Part shown: piece after piece, positions 1-5,667 of the stretch
Layout: every line of letters starts with the position of its first letter
How positions within the stretch are numbered: position 1 is the first letter of the stretch
Assembly: GCA_031262205.1 (NCBI GenBank)
Contig: JAISID010000059.1
Coordinates: 1-7,518 of the forward strand
Direction: 5' to 3'
DNA: 7,518 bases
Origin: Holosporales bacterium
GTDB lineage: Bacteria; Pseudomonadota; Alphaproteobacteria; RUG11792
The notes under the pieces: generated by a model
What the model saw: only the letters and a program-made list of their open reading frames with translations
The model's database searches: none
What the model was told of the DNA's origin: nothing
Translations under genes and position numbers: made by a program

Positions 1-54
1 TCATCTGGCGAATTGTCCCGAGAATCGTCTCGCAAAACAAAGGAAGGAAAATGA
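1..54 (+). CDS. 3' end of an unidentified upstream gene (partial)
   Basis: Frame 1 is open from the window edge and ends at a TGA (52-54) that overlaps the ATG of the next gene as ATGA, the usual arrangement of translationally coupled operon genes. Only 17 codons are visible (ending TKEGK) and they are too few to identify. In type VI clusters tssK often lies directly before dotU/tssL, so a tssK tail is a guess from context. The frame of the next gene is also open back to the edge, so the overlap alone does not prove that an upstream gene exists. Confidence 0.35.
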   Translation, partial: SSGELSRESSRKTKEGK

Positions 55-863
55 GTTTTCAAGCAAGCGAAAGCGCGATAGTCCACGGGTTTCAAGCATT
101 TTATTACGAACTGCTGCGATATAAAGAAAAAGCCCTTAGCTCATACTTTTCCGAAGAAACTTCCGTTTCCAAAGAAACTTCAAACAACCAAGAGGGAAAC
201 GAATCTGAAACAACAAACGAGGTTGAAGGAACAGTCGTTCAAATTCAAAAGAAAATCTTGCGAGTCATAGACAACGTAATTAATATAATGCTTGCAAAAT
301 CAAGAGTCGCCCCCAGATTAATTGACGACGCAAAATATATAATGACAGTCCTAGCCGATGAAATCTTCTTAAACCTCAAATGGGAAGGGGCGAGATTTTG
401 GAGATTCACTCTCCTTGAAAAACAAATATTCCAAACGGAAATTGCAGGAGACAAGTTCTTTCAAATGACGGACGAGATCATATCGGACGTAACCAACGAA
501 GAAATAGCGTTTCTATATCTCATGGCTTTAAGCCTCGGATTCAAAGGACGCTATAGAGATATAGAAAATTCGGACGAGCAGATATCCTGGTATAAAGATA
601 GGCTTTACGCAATCCTCAGCGCAAAACCGGCAAGGTTATTTTTCCCAGGAAGAACTCATCTGCTTGATTCGTGCTACGAACACACTAATATAGAATGCAA
701 CGAATCATACCTCCCCGATTCCAAATTTTGGTCTTGGTGCATTATCGCTATAGTCTTCCTGTATATAATTGTCTCGTATTTAGTTTGGAACGGAATTACG
801 GGAGACATCGGCGACGTCTTAAATCAGATAGCGAAACAAACCAGACAGAGCCCAATGATATAA
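51..863 (+). CDS. tssL: DotU/TssL-family type VI (or IVb) secretion system inner-membrane protein
   Basis: This 270-residue protein matches the DotU/IcmH/TssL family, which with TssM/IcmF and TssJ forms the membrane complex that anchors a type VI secretion baseplate; DotU is also found in Dot/Icm type IVb systems. Visible family motifs are ADEIFLNLKWEG (about 102-113), LLEKQIFQTEIAGDKFF (121-137) and YLMALSLGFKGRYR (156-169), all in the helical cytoplasmic domain. A single hydrophobic segment at about 227-246, near the C terminus, is the expected tail anchor. There is no OmpA/peptidoglycan-binding extension. Residues 35-60 are an acidic, Ser/Thr/Asn-rich linker that looks like a lineage-specific insertion. 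The start at 51 is supported by an AGGAAGG Shine-Dalgarno at 41-47, although the frame stays open upstream. No tssM/icmF follows. The family call is firm; type VI rather than IVb is an inference. Confidence 0.85.
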   Translation: MSFQASESAIVHGFQAFYYELLRYKEKALSSYFSEETSVSKETSNNQEGNESETTNEVEGTVVQIQKKILRVIDNVINIMLAKSRVAPRLIDDAKYIMTVLADEIFLNLKWEGARFWRFTLLEKQIFQTEIAGDKFFQMTDEIISDVTNEEIAFLYLMALSLGFKGRYRDIENSDEQISWYKDRLYAILSAKPARLFFPGRTHLLDSCYEHTNIECNESYLPDSKFWSWCIIAIVFLYIIVSYLVWNGITGDIGDVLNQIAKQTRQSPMI

Positions 864-879
864 GAAGAAAGCGTTCTTC
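864..879 (+). terminator. Small hairpin directly after tssL stop
   Basis: GAAGAA (864-869) and TTCTTC (874-879) form a 6-bp stem with a 4-base loop immediately after the tssL stop codon. It is short, AT-rich and lacks a downstream T run, so it would be at best a weak terminator or an mRNA 3' end stabiliser. Confidence 0.2.
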
Positions 880-1099
880 TCCAAAGTAGTCTAACTGCCA
901 AGCAACCTTATCATACGCAACTTGTATGCGGCTACGGCTTAATTATATATCGGAAATCGTCCCTTAACGCGAAGCGGACAAATAGGAGTTTGTTTAAAGT
1001 AATCCATTTATAAAGTCGCGCCTGACCGCTTGCCAAAGTTACTTTCAATATAAACTCGCCCCTTCCAAGAATATTTATGTTAACGACGAGGAACCGTAC
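880..1099. other. Intergenic, no credible gene; contains a diverged repeat (about 951-1030)
   Basis: No open frame here has a recognisable product or ribosome binding site. The minus-strand frame across 932-1198 has no family motif and runs into a repeat, so it is treated as non-coding. The segment from about 951 to 1030 (begins GGAAATCGTCCCTTAA, later ACAAATAGGAG and TTTATAAAGT) is matched in the same order, loosely, by the minus strand of 4157-4042. This suggests an old, decayed repeat copy. Confidence 0.35.
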
Positions 1100-1267
1100 T
1101 ATAAGACAGAAAAGCCCCCTAATAATATTTATCTTTAGGAACGAGGGAAACGAGACCGATTTATAAAGCGACTTGTCAAGGGCGTGAGAGCTGAGCAAAG
1201 CGAAGCGTCCCTTGACAAGTTACGCGTGGTAAATCGGTATAATTGAAGGAGCCAAAAGAGAAATATT
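1100..1267 (+). repeat. Dispersed hairpin-bearing repeat, copy 1
   Basis: This segment is matched, in inverted orientation, by 4315-4485 over its whole length. Shared blocks include TATAAGACA at the start, AATAATATTTATCTTT, a 26-base identical block at about 1149-1174, the hairpin, GGTATAAT and AAATATT at the end. The centre is a perfect 12-bp stem, ACTTGTCAAGGG (1171-1182) with CCCTTGACAAGT (1209-1220), around a 26-base loop rich in GCAAAGCGAAGC. A TTGACA (1212-1217) and TATAAT (1238-1243) follow, but with a 20-base spacer. It encodes no protein I recognise; it may be a non-autonomous mobile repeat or a small structured RNA. Confidence 0.75.
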
Positions 1268-1524
1268 ATAATTATATGTTTTATAAATAATTCCAGAACT
1301 CTATTTGTAATAAACTAATTCCAACAAAAATCGAAGAAAATTCTTTTGGGAAAATTAGGCGAAAAATCGGACAAAAATATTAATGAAAAATAAATTTTAA
1401 AAATTAACGTTTTATTAACCGATTCACGGTATTTTCTACAATTACCATCCCCCAAACCCCTCTAGCAATAGACAATTTCCAAAAGGATTATGCGATTTAG
1501 AAAAAAAGAAGCTAAATAACAAAA
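1268..1524. other. AT-rich spacer upstream of tsf, no gene seen
   Basis: This is a very AT-rich stretch without a supported reading frame, tRNA or strong hairpin. The minus-strand frame over 1462-1704 has no family motif and overlaps the tsf start. rpsB, which normally precedes tsf, is not here in any frame. Confidence 0.6.
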
Positions 1525-1553
1525 TTGATATATCTCTTTAAAAGCCCTATAAT
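1525..1553 (+). promoter_or_regulatory. Sigma-70 type promoter for tsf-pyrH
   Basis: TTGATA (1525-1530) and a perfect TATAAT (1548-1553) are separated by exactly 17 bases. Transcription would start near 1560 and give a leader of about 40 bases before the tsf ATG. This explains how tsf is expressed without rpsB upstream. Confidence 0.7.
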
Positions 1554-1600
1554 CTAATAATCTGATCAAAAAGAATGCAACAATTAATTTAAGAGGGAAA

Positions 1601-2524
1601 ATGGCAATTACAGCGCAATTAGTTAAGCAGCTCCGCGACAAAACCGGAGCGGGAATGATGGACTGCAAAAAAGCTCTCGTTGAAACGAATGGCGATATTC
1701 CCACAGCGGAAGAATATCTTCGTAAAAAAGGTTTAATGGACGCCGCGAAAAAATCCTCGCGAACAACGGCGGACGGATTAATCGCAATCTCAACCTCTAA
1801 AGATAAAAAAACAGCGTCTATTATCGAGTTTAATTCCGAAACCGATTTTGTCGCCAGGAATGAGAAATTCCAAGAAGTCGCTAAAATGATTGCAGAAATC
1901 GCGCTTAACGACGACCGCGATATTTTAAATTCAAAAACCCCAAACGGAGCCTCCGTTAAAGAAGAAATAGATCGTCTAATTTCTATAGTCGGCGAAAATT
2001 TAACTTTCAGAAGGGCAAAGAAAACGGTCGTTAAAAACGGCGTTATCTCTACTTACGTCCACGGAGCCGTAGTTCCTGGAATGGGAAAAATTGGAGTTCT
2101 TGTTTCTATGGAAGCCGAAGGCGACTTTTGTCTGATTAAGTGCGAAGAGTTGGGCAAAAAGATTGCTATGCACATAGCCGCCGCCAACCCGACGTACTTA
2201 TGCTCAAAATGCATTCCTCAGGAAGTTATCAATAAAGAAAAAGAAATCGCTATAGCCCAAGCAAAAGAACTTGGAAAGCCAGAAAACATAGCTGAAAAAA
2301 TGGCGGAAGGCAGAATCAAAAAATTCTTTGAAGAATGCGTATTGCTAGAGCAGGTTTTCGTAGTGGACGGAAAAACAAAAGTATGCGACGTTATAGATTC
2401 GTTCAATAAAGAAAACAATTTCAAAGTAAAGATTGCGGAATTTACAAAATTCGTTCTTGGCGAGGGTATCGAGAAAGCGACGACAAATTTTGCCGAAGAA
2501 GTCGCCTCGTTTATTAAACAATGA
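1601..2524 (+). CDS. tsf: Translation elongation factor Ts
   Basis: EF-Ts is the nucleotide exchange factor that releases GDP from EF-Tu during cytoplasmic translation. The 307-residue length is normal for alphaproteobacteria. The N-terminal UBA-like module (about 1-55) has the family pattern ITAQLVKQLRDKTGAGMMDC, with KKALVETNGD after it. The core carries the diagnostic TDFVARN (81-87) that contacts EF-Tu, then HIAAANP (191-197), and the C-terminal region has the typical KPENIAEKMAEGRIKKFFEE (227-246). A CSKC pair at 201-204 is unusual at this position. The ATG at 1601 is preceded by GAGGG (1593-1597) at good spacing. The stop overlaps the pyrH start as ATGA (2521-2524), so the two are probably translationally coupled. 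The usual first gene of this operon, rpsB, is missing upstream. Confidence 0.97.
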   Translation: MAITAQLVKQLRDKTGAGMMDCKKALVETNGDIPTAEEYLRKKGLMDAAKKSSRTTADGLIAISTSKDKKTASIIEFNSETDFVARNEKFQEVAKMIAEIALNDDRDILNSKTPNGASVKEEIDRLISIVGENLTFRRAKKTVVKNGVISTYVHGAVVPGMGKIGVLVSMEAEGDFCLIKCEELGKKIAMHIAAANPTYLCSKCIPQEVINKEKEIAIAQAKELGKPENIAEKMAEGRIKKFFEECVLLEQVFVVDGKTKVCDVIDSFNKENNFKVKIAEFTKFVLGEGIEKATTNFAEEVASFIKQ

Positions 2525-3177
2525 ATAGAAGTCTTATAAAAATATCCGGCGAAGCGATCTCTGGAGTAGAAGGAAAGTTTGATTTCGAAGCCATATCGAC
2601 GATTTGCCAAAACATCAAAAATGTAGCGAGCGAAGGTATCGGCGTTTCTCTTGTCGTGGGAGGCGGCAATATTATTAGGGGACGAGATTTTAAAAACTCG
2701 GTCAACTTCAGCCGAAAAACAGCCGACGCCGCTGGAATGCTGGCTACGGTAATCAACGGAATAATCCTTAGAGACTCGCTCCGCTTGAACGGTCTCGAAT
2801 CGGAAATTGTTTCAACGCTAAGAATACCGTTCGGCATTAAACACAACGATTCTTTTACTATCGCAGACCTTATAAACAAAAACAGAATAATAATCTTCTG
2901 CGGAGGCGTCGGCCTCCCCTACTTTTCAACTGACACTATTTCAATAGTCGCCGCATTTATGTCAAATTGTAATATGATTTTAAAAGCCACAAAGGCCGAC
3001 GGCATTTACGATAAAGACCCCAACATTTATAAAGACGCTAAGCGCATCCCTGAACTGACATATCAGGAAGCGATAGATCGAGATTTGAAAATAATGGATA
3101 AAACGGCTTTCGCATTGGCCGAGCAAAAAAGGTTGCCAATTCACATTCTCTGCAAACGAACCGAATTGTTTCCTTAG
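2521..3177 (+). CDS. pyrH: UMP kinase, C-terminally frameshifted as read
   Basis: PyrH phosphorylates UMP to UDP with ATP, an essential step of pyrimidine nucleotide synthesis, and belongs to the amino-acid kinase fold. Visible motifs are KISGEA (7-12), VGGGNIIRG (46-54), DAAGMLATVING (69-80, with the UMP-contacting Asp), FCGGVGLPYFSTDT (126-139, a variant of the usual GGTGNPFFTTDT), LKATKADGIYDKDP (154-167) and IMDKTAFALA (191-200). The family is usually about 235-245 residues; this frame gives 218 and ends in an atypical CKRTELFP. The +1 frame from 3149 to 3217 supplies a plausible native C terminus, so the gene looks frameshifted near 3148 and would otherwise be about 231 residues. The start at 2521 overlaps the tsf stop by ATGA. 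The frr gene that normally follows is absent. Confidence 0.9.
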   Translation: MNRSLIKISGEAISGVEGKFDFEAISTICQNIKNVASEGIGVSLVVGGGNIIRGRDFKNSVNFSRKTADAAGMLATVINGIILRDSLRLNGLESEIVSTLRIPFGIKHNDSFTIADLINKNRIIIFCGGVGLPYFSTDTISIVAAFMSNCNMILKATKADGIYDKDPNIYKDAKRIPELTYQEAIDRDLKIMDKTAFALAEQKRLPIHILCKRTELFP

Positions 3178-3217
3178 AGCCATTAAAAACGAATTAAAAC
3201 AATCAATCGTTAAGTAA
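3149..3217 (+). pseudogene. pyrH: Out-of-frame C-terminal tail of pyrH
   Basis: Read in the +1 frame relative to pyrH, this piece begins SANEPNCFLRA and ends KQSIVK before a TAA at 3215-3217. Joined after LPIHI of the main frame (209 residues), it gives a 231-residue protein of normal family length. The main frame supports LPIHI, the conserved beta strand, so the shift lies after about 3147. The CTCT at 3148-3151 is a simple place for a one-base insertion. It could be a sequencing error, a recent mutation or, less likely, recoding. Confidence 0.65.
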
Positions 3218-3559
3218 GATACTCTTGGAGATTACTCTTTCTACGCATCGCCAACTTATTGTATTTCATTCTTAAGAAATCGATGCCTAACGTCCCCGAA
3301 CATGAGCGCTATAATTAAAGAAATAATGTTAAAAATTAAATGCAACAAGCGAATCATTATTCAGCAATCTTAGAATATTCTTTCCAGAACGGAATCCCAA
3401 TTATGAAACGAATAATCTTAAATACAGTTACAAACCATTAAAATCCCGCTGCGATAACCACTTACAAGAATCTTATTGTTACAGGTTTACTACCATTATT
3501 CTTAGAAATTTCTAAAACGATAAAGACTAATTGTTTCTCTGATTAACAATTGTAGCAAA
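3218..3559. other. Intergenic between convergent pyrH and trxA, no gene seen
   Basis: No frame on either strand has a recognisable product, and frr is not present even as an obvious remnant. Only weak structures are visible: AGTAA (3213-3217) with TTACT (3232-3236) after pyrH, and AATTGTT (3529-3535) with AACAATT (3545-3551) beyond the trxA stop. The second could act as a weak bidirectional terminator. A TATAAT at 3310-3315 has no good -35 partner. Confidence 0.5.
3529..3551 (-). terminator. Weak hairpin downstream of trxA
   Basis: AATTGTT (3529-3535) and AACAATT (3545-3551) pair over 7 bases with a 9-base loop, eight bases past the trxA stop on the minus strand. It has little GC and only a short T-rich tail, so intrinsic termination is uncertain. 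Confidence 0.25.
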
Positions 3560-3868
3560 TCAAGCCGTCGTTATGAAATCAAGAAGAGCGGACTTAGACA
3601 TAAAGCCCGACTTTGATGCGGCTTCTTTACCGTTTTTGAAAACTATAACGGTCGGCAGAGTTTGAATATTATACTTTGATGCAACGGCAGTCGCTTCGTC
3701 TACGTTGACCTTAACAAATTTTACCCCAGTCGCCGACTTTTCAACATCGTCTATAACGGACGACAACATCCTGCACGGTCCGCACCAAGGCGCCCAGAAA
3801 TCTACCGCGACTACATCGCTGCCGCCCAATACGCTAAGCAATTCAGATTCTTCCACTACCTCGATCAT
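3560..3868 (-). CDS. trxA: Thioredoxin
   Basis: Thioredoxin is a small cytoplasmic dithiol protein that reduces disulfides in partners such as ribonucleotide reductase, and is itself recharged by thioredoxin reductase. From the ATG at 3868 the product has 102 residues, close to the usual 105-109. It shows the full active site WAPWCGPC with redox cysteines at about 29 and 32, the buried Asp of AVDFWA (23), VNVDE (55-59), the cis-proline in TLPTV (72) and the FKNGK turn (77-81). A TTG at 3880 would add four residues (MREK), but the ATG is preferred because a GAGAG purine run sits just upstream of it and the family normally starts close before this point. The gene stands alone, convergent with pyrH. 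A TATTATAAAT-like -10 is visible upstream (about 3903-3912) without a clear -35. Confidence 0.95.
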   Translation of the reverse strand: MIEVVEESELLSVLGGSDVVAVDFWAPWCGPCRMLSSVIDDVEKSATGVKFVKVNVDEATAVASKYNIQTLPTVIVFKNGKEAASKSGFMSKSALLDFITTA

Positions 3869-3997
3869 CTTTTCTCTCAATTACAATTTTTCAGCCGATA
3901 TTTATAATAGCATTTTCAATCTAAGAAAACTTCGGAATTATTCAATACGCCCATTAGTATCAAATTGGCAAGTTATCCGTTAAAATCAAGCATGTCA

Positions 3998-4015
3998 TTG
4001 CGGGCTGTTCCGCAA
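3998..4015. repeat. Short palindromic element
   Basis: TTGCGG (3998-4003) and CCGCAA (4010-4015) form a perfect 6-bp hairpin with a 6-base loop, preceded by GTCA. The TGTCATTGCGGG context resembles the short GTCATTGCGAG-type dispersed palindromes of Rickettsiales-like genomes. That family assignment is an inference from memory of the motif. Confidence 0.4.
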
Positions 4016-4041
4016 GCAATAGTTTCTATGCGAAACAGAAA

Positions 4042-4157
4042 GGAATTATCCCCTGACGCGCAAGTAAAATAACTTTATAAGCGATATAATTGCGGTCTCC
4101 CTAATTTGTTTGCCGTAAGGGGCATAATGTTACCGCCGCATATTAAGGGATAATTTC
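4042..4157. repeat. 116-bp segment with inverted ends
   Basis: The left end GGAATTATCCCCTGA and the right end, whose complement reads GAAATTATCCCTTAA, match at 12 of 15 positions, with a perfect 9-base core (AATTATCCC at 4044-4052, GGGATAATT at 4147-4155). There is no coding content. The minus strand resembles 951 to about 1030 in block order. It is consistent with a tiny non-autonomous inverted-repeat element or a decayed intergenic repeat. Confidence 0.4.
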
Positions 4158-4225
4158 ATTAGTTTATTATAAATGAAGTTTTGGGATGTTATAGGTTTCA
4201 AAATTATTTACAAACATACATCTTT

Positions 4226-4306
4226 GAAAGCGGCGGCTTTCGCAGTATTAACTGCGACCGAGCTATGAAGCTCGGGTTCGGCTTCGCCGAACAAGCCGCC
4301 GCTTTC
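4226..4306. repeat. Cloverleaf: closed four-way inverted-repeat structure
   Basis: An outer perfect 14-bp stem (GAAAGCGGCGGCTT at 4226-4239 with AAGCCGCCGCTTTC at 4293-4306) encloses three perfect hairpins in a row: CGCAGT/ACTGCG (4241-4246, 4251-4256), CCGAGCT/AGCTCGG (4258-4264, 4269-4275) and GTTCGGC/GCCGAAC (4276-4282, 4286-4292). Loops are ATTA, ATGA and TTC; only 4240 and 4257 are unpaired outside loops. It is GC-rich in an AT-rich spacer. It is not a tRNA: there is no T-loop GTTCGA motif and the arm sizes are wrong. It could be a structured RNA on either strand, or a cruciform-forming DNA site. Confidence 0.8.
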
Positions 4307-4314
4307 TCAAATAC

Positions 4315-4485
4315 AATATTTATCTTTTAGCTTCACTCGATTATACCAATTTACTAGAAGCATAGCTTGTCAAGGGGTGCTTCGCTTTGCTCGCTCTATA
4401 GCCCTTGATAAGTCGCTTTATAAATCGGTCTCGTTTTTCTCGTTCCAAAAGATAAATATTATTGGGGGAAGGTTTGTGTCTTATA
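4315..4485 (-). repeat. Dispersed hairpin-bearing repeat, copy 2 (inverted)
   Basis: This is the inverted partner of 1100-1267. The central hairpin is kept (CTTGTCAAGGG 4366-4376 with CCCTTGATAAG 4402-4412, one G-T pair) and the loop has the same GCTTCGCTTTGCTC core. On the minus strand, TTGACA (4368-4373) and an extended -10 TGG-TATAAT (4340-4348) are present but 22 bases apart. The -10 points towards the cloverleaf eight bases beyond the end of the repeat. Confidence 0.75.
4340..4348 (-). promoter_or_regulatory. Possible extended -10 element facing the cloverleaf
   Basis: On the minus strand TGGTATAAT reads as an extended -10 (TGn-TATAAT). A transcript starting near 4333 would run straight through the cloverleaf at 4306-4226. 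The TATAAT is conserved in the other repeat copy (1238-1243), but the TG is not. The TTGACA upstream is too far away for a standard -35. Confidence 0.35.
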
Positions 4486-4755
4486 ATCTAATTGCTTATC
4501 TTTAAAGCTAGCCTTCTTGGATGGGACGAGCGTAGACACTAATAGAATAATGTTCTTAAATGAAGGAGTATATCCTTGTCGTACCTTATAACCCCCGTTT
4601 GGAATAATCCCACAACATATTGTATAAATATATAACTAAAAATTTATAATAATATAAGAGTATGCTTAAAGTAATTTATAATAAATCTTTATAGATTATT
4701 GCTAAACCACATTTTATTACTACCACGAATTATCAACAAATGATTCTCAAAACTC
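4486..4755. other. AT-rich spacer before parS, no gene seen
   Basis: No supported reading frame is present. The part from about 4618 to 4700 is almost entirely A and T. A TTATCAACA at 4730-4738 is one base from the DnaA-box consensus TTATCCACA. Together with the nearby parS this hints at an origin-proximal location, but a cluster of boxes is missing. Confidence 0.4.
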
Positions 4756-4779
4756 AAAATGTTTCACGTGAAACATTTT
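4756..4779. promoter_or_regulatory. parS: parS centromere site (ParB binding)
   Basis: The core TGTTTCACGTGAAACA (4760-4775) is the classic 16-bp chromosomal parS palindrome bound by ParB, the CTP-dependent clamp that nucleates the partition complex. The symmetry here extends to 24 bp (4756-4779) with AAAA/TTTT flanks and no mismatch. parS sites cluster near the replication origin in most bacteria, including alphaproteobacteria, so this region is probably origin-proximal. No parA or parB lies in the window. Confidence 0.9.
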
Positions 4780-4858
4780 AATACAGAGCGGACGAATACC
4801 ACATGCATCAGAAGACAACTCCGAATAATAATATAAGGGAATCTCTGGGAACAACGGC

Positions 4859-5323
4859 TTATCGGACTCTCCTTGATAGAACGTCTTTCCAAAAATACTC
4901 CACTTTCTTTAAAAACGCCACGCATTGTTCAAGATCAAACTTCCCCTTTATTTGAGGAGTAAACGAATCCAAGAGCTTTTTTATATCCGCATCCAACTTT
5001 TCATACAAAGAAAGCCCTTTATCGGTTAATTTCAAATAAGCCGCTCTTTTATCAAAATCAGACGGAGTTTGTTGAACATATCCGTTGGAAATCATTTTCT
5101 TTATATTATACGACGCGTTAGACCCTATGTAATATCCTCGGGAAATAACCTCCCCTATCGTCACAACGTTTTCATTAATATTCATCAAAATAAACGCTTG
5201 AATCGGATTAATGTCCCCGACTCCAATAATATCTAGTTCCTGCTTAATAATATCCAAGAATAACCTATAGTTTTTCTCTCCGTAAACCGAAATCTCCACA
5301 CAACTGTTTCCCATAAAGTCCAC
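4859..5323 (-). CDS. ldtR: MarR-family winged-helix regulator, LdtR-like
   Basis: This 154-residue protein (from GTG at 5323) has the MarR winged-helix layout: an N-terminal dimerisation helix (about 18-34), the IQAFILMNI helix (41-49), the IGEVISRGYYIGSNASYNIKKMISNGYV helix-turn-helix (56-83) with the recognition helix at 68-80, and a wing with DKRAAYLKLTDKG (91-103), followed by a C-terminal dimerisation helix. The GYYIGSN-SYN-KKM pattern is characteristic of LdtR, the alphaproteobacterial regulator tied to L,D-transpeptidase and osmotic tolerance in Liberibacter and rhizobia; that role is inferred. The start is uncertain: GTG at 5323 and ATG at 5314 (MGNSCVE) are both possible, and neither has a strong Shine-Dalgarno. 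The gene stands alone, with parS about 80 bp past its stop. Confidence 0.8.
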   Translation of the reverse strand: MDFMGNSCVEISVYGEKNYRLFLDIIKQELDIIGVGDINPIQAFILMNINENVVTIGEVISRGYYIGSNASYNIKKMISNGYVQQTPSDFDKRAAYLKLTDKGLSLYEKLDADIKKLLDSFTPQIKGKFDLEQCVAFLKKVEYFWKDVLSRRVR

Positions 5324-5380
5324 ATAAATATAGCGCTCTATAAATTTTATTGTACTTCAGTTTAGTTAAATATTCATTAA

Positions 5381-5410
5381 TGTATAACAAATTTTTCAAA
5401 AACCTGTAAA
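5381..5410 (-). promoter_or_regulatory. Putative promoter of the ldtR-like gene
   Basis: On the minus strand TTTACA (5405-5410) and TATACA (5381-5386) are 18 bases apart. The leader would be about 50 bases. The match to consensus is moderate. Confidence 0.35.
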
Positions 5411-5622
5411 GAACTTATCTATGTTTGAAGATATACAATAAAATTGAGGCGACATCTTTTGCAATACTGCACCGATTATTTCGCTAATTATAAAAAAACA
5501 GCCGCCATTAAAATAAGGCCGTTTCAAGAAAAATCTAACTTTACTCAGCAAGACTACAAACTTACAGAACAGCTCGCGGACTTATAATCTCTGGCGAACA
5601 AATTACTTTACTGCTCTCAATA

Positions 5623-5631
5623 TGTTATAAT
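5623..5631 (+). promoter_or_regulatory. Extended -10 promoter for pntA
   Basis: TGTTATAAT is a perfect extended -10 (TG at 5623-5624, TATAAT at 5626-5631). The -35 region (TTACTT, about 5603-5608) is weak, as is common with extended -10 promoters. Transcription would start near 5638, giving a leader of about 30 bases with no obvious Shine-Dalgarno before the ATG at 5668. Confidence 0.55.
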
Positions 5632-5667
5632 TGTGGCATAAACAAATATGCGTCGCATTGTAAACTT

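Noticed and set aside
932..1198. Minus-strand open frame of 88 codons
   Set aside because: It has no recognisable family motif or Shine-Dalgarno, its end lies inside the dispersed repeat hairpin, and composition looks intergenic.
2218..2879. Minus-strand open frames opposite tsf and pyrH
   Set aside because: They are antisense shadows of two certain genes, Ser/Phe/Ile-rich as expected from the complement of Lys/Glu-rich coding sequence.
3868..3880. TTG start for trxA at 3880
   Set aside because: It adds only MREK to a protein whose ATG at 3868 has a purine-rich ribosome site formed by those same bases.
3705..3983. Plus-strand open frame of 92 codons over trxA
   Set aside because: It is antisense to the trxA active-site region and has no family match of its own.
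4226..4306. tRNA gene
   Set aside because: The cloverleaf shape is tempting, but the acceptor stem is 14 bp, the loops are 3-4 bases, and there is no T-loop consensus or 7-base anticodon loop.
5583..5588. Second TATAAT upstream of pntA
   Set aside because: It lacks a matching -35 and a TG extension, and lies farther from the gene than the extended -10 at 5623-5631.
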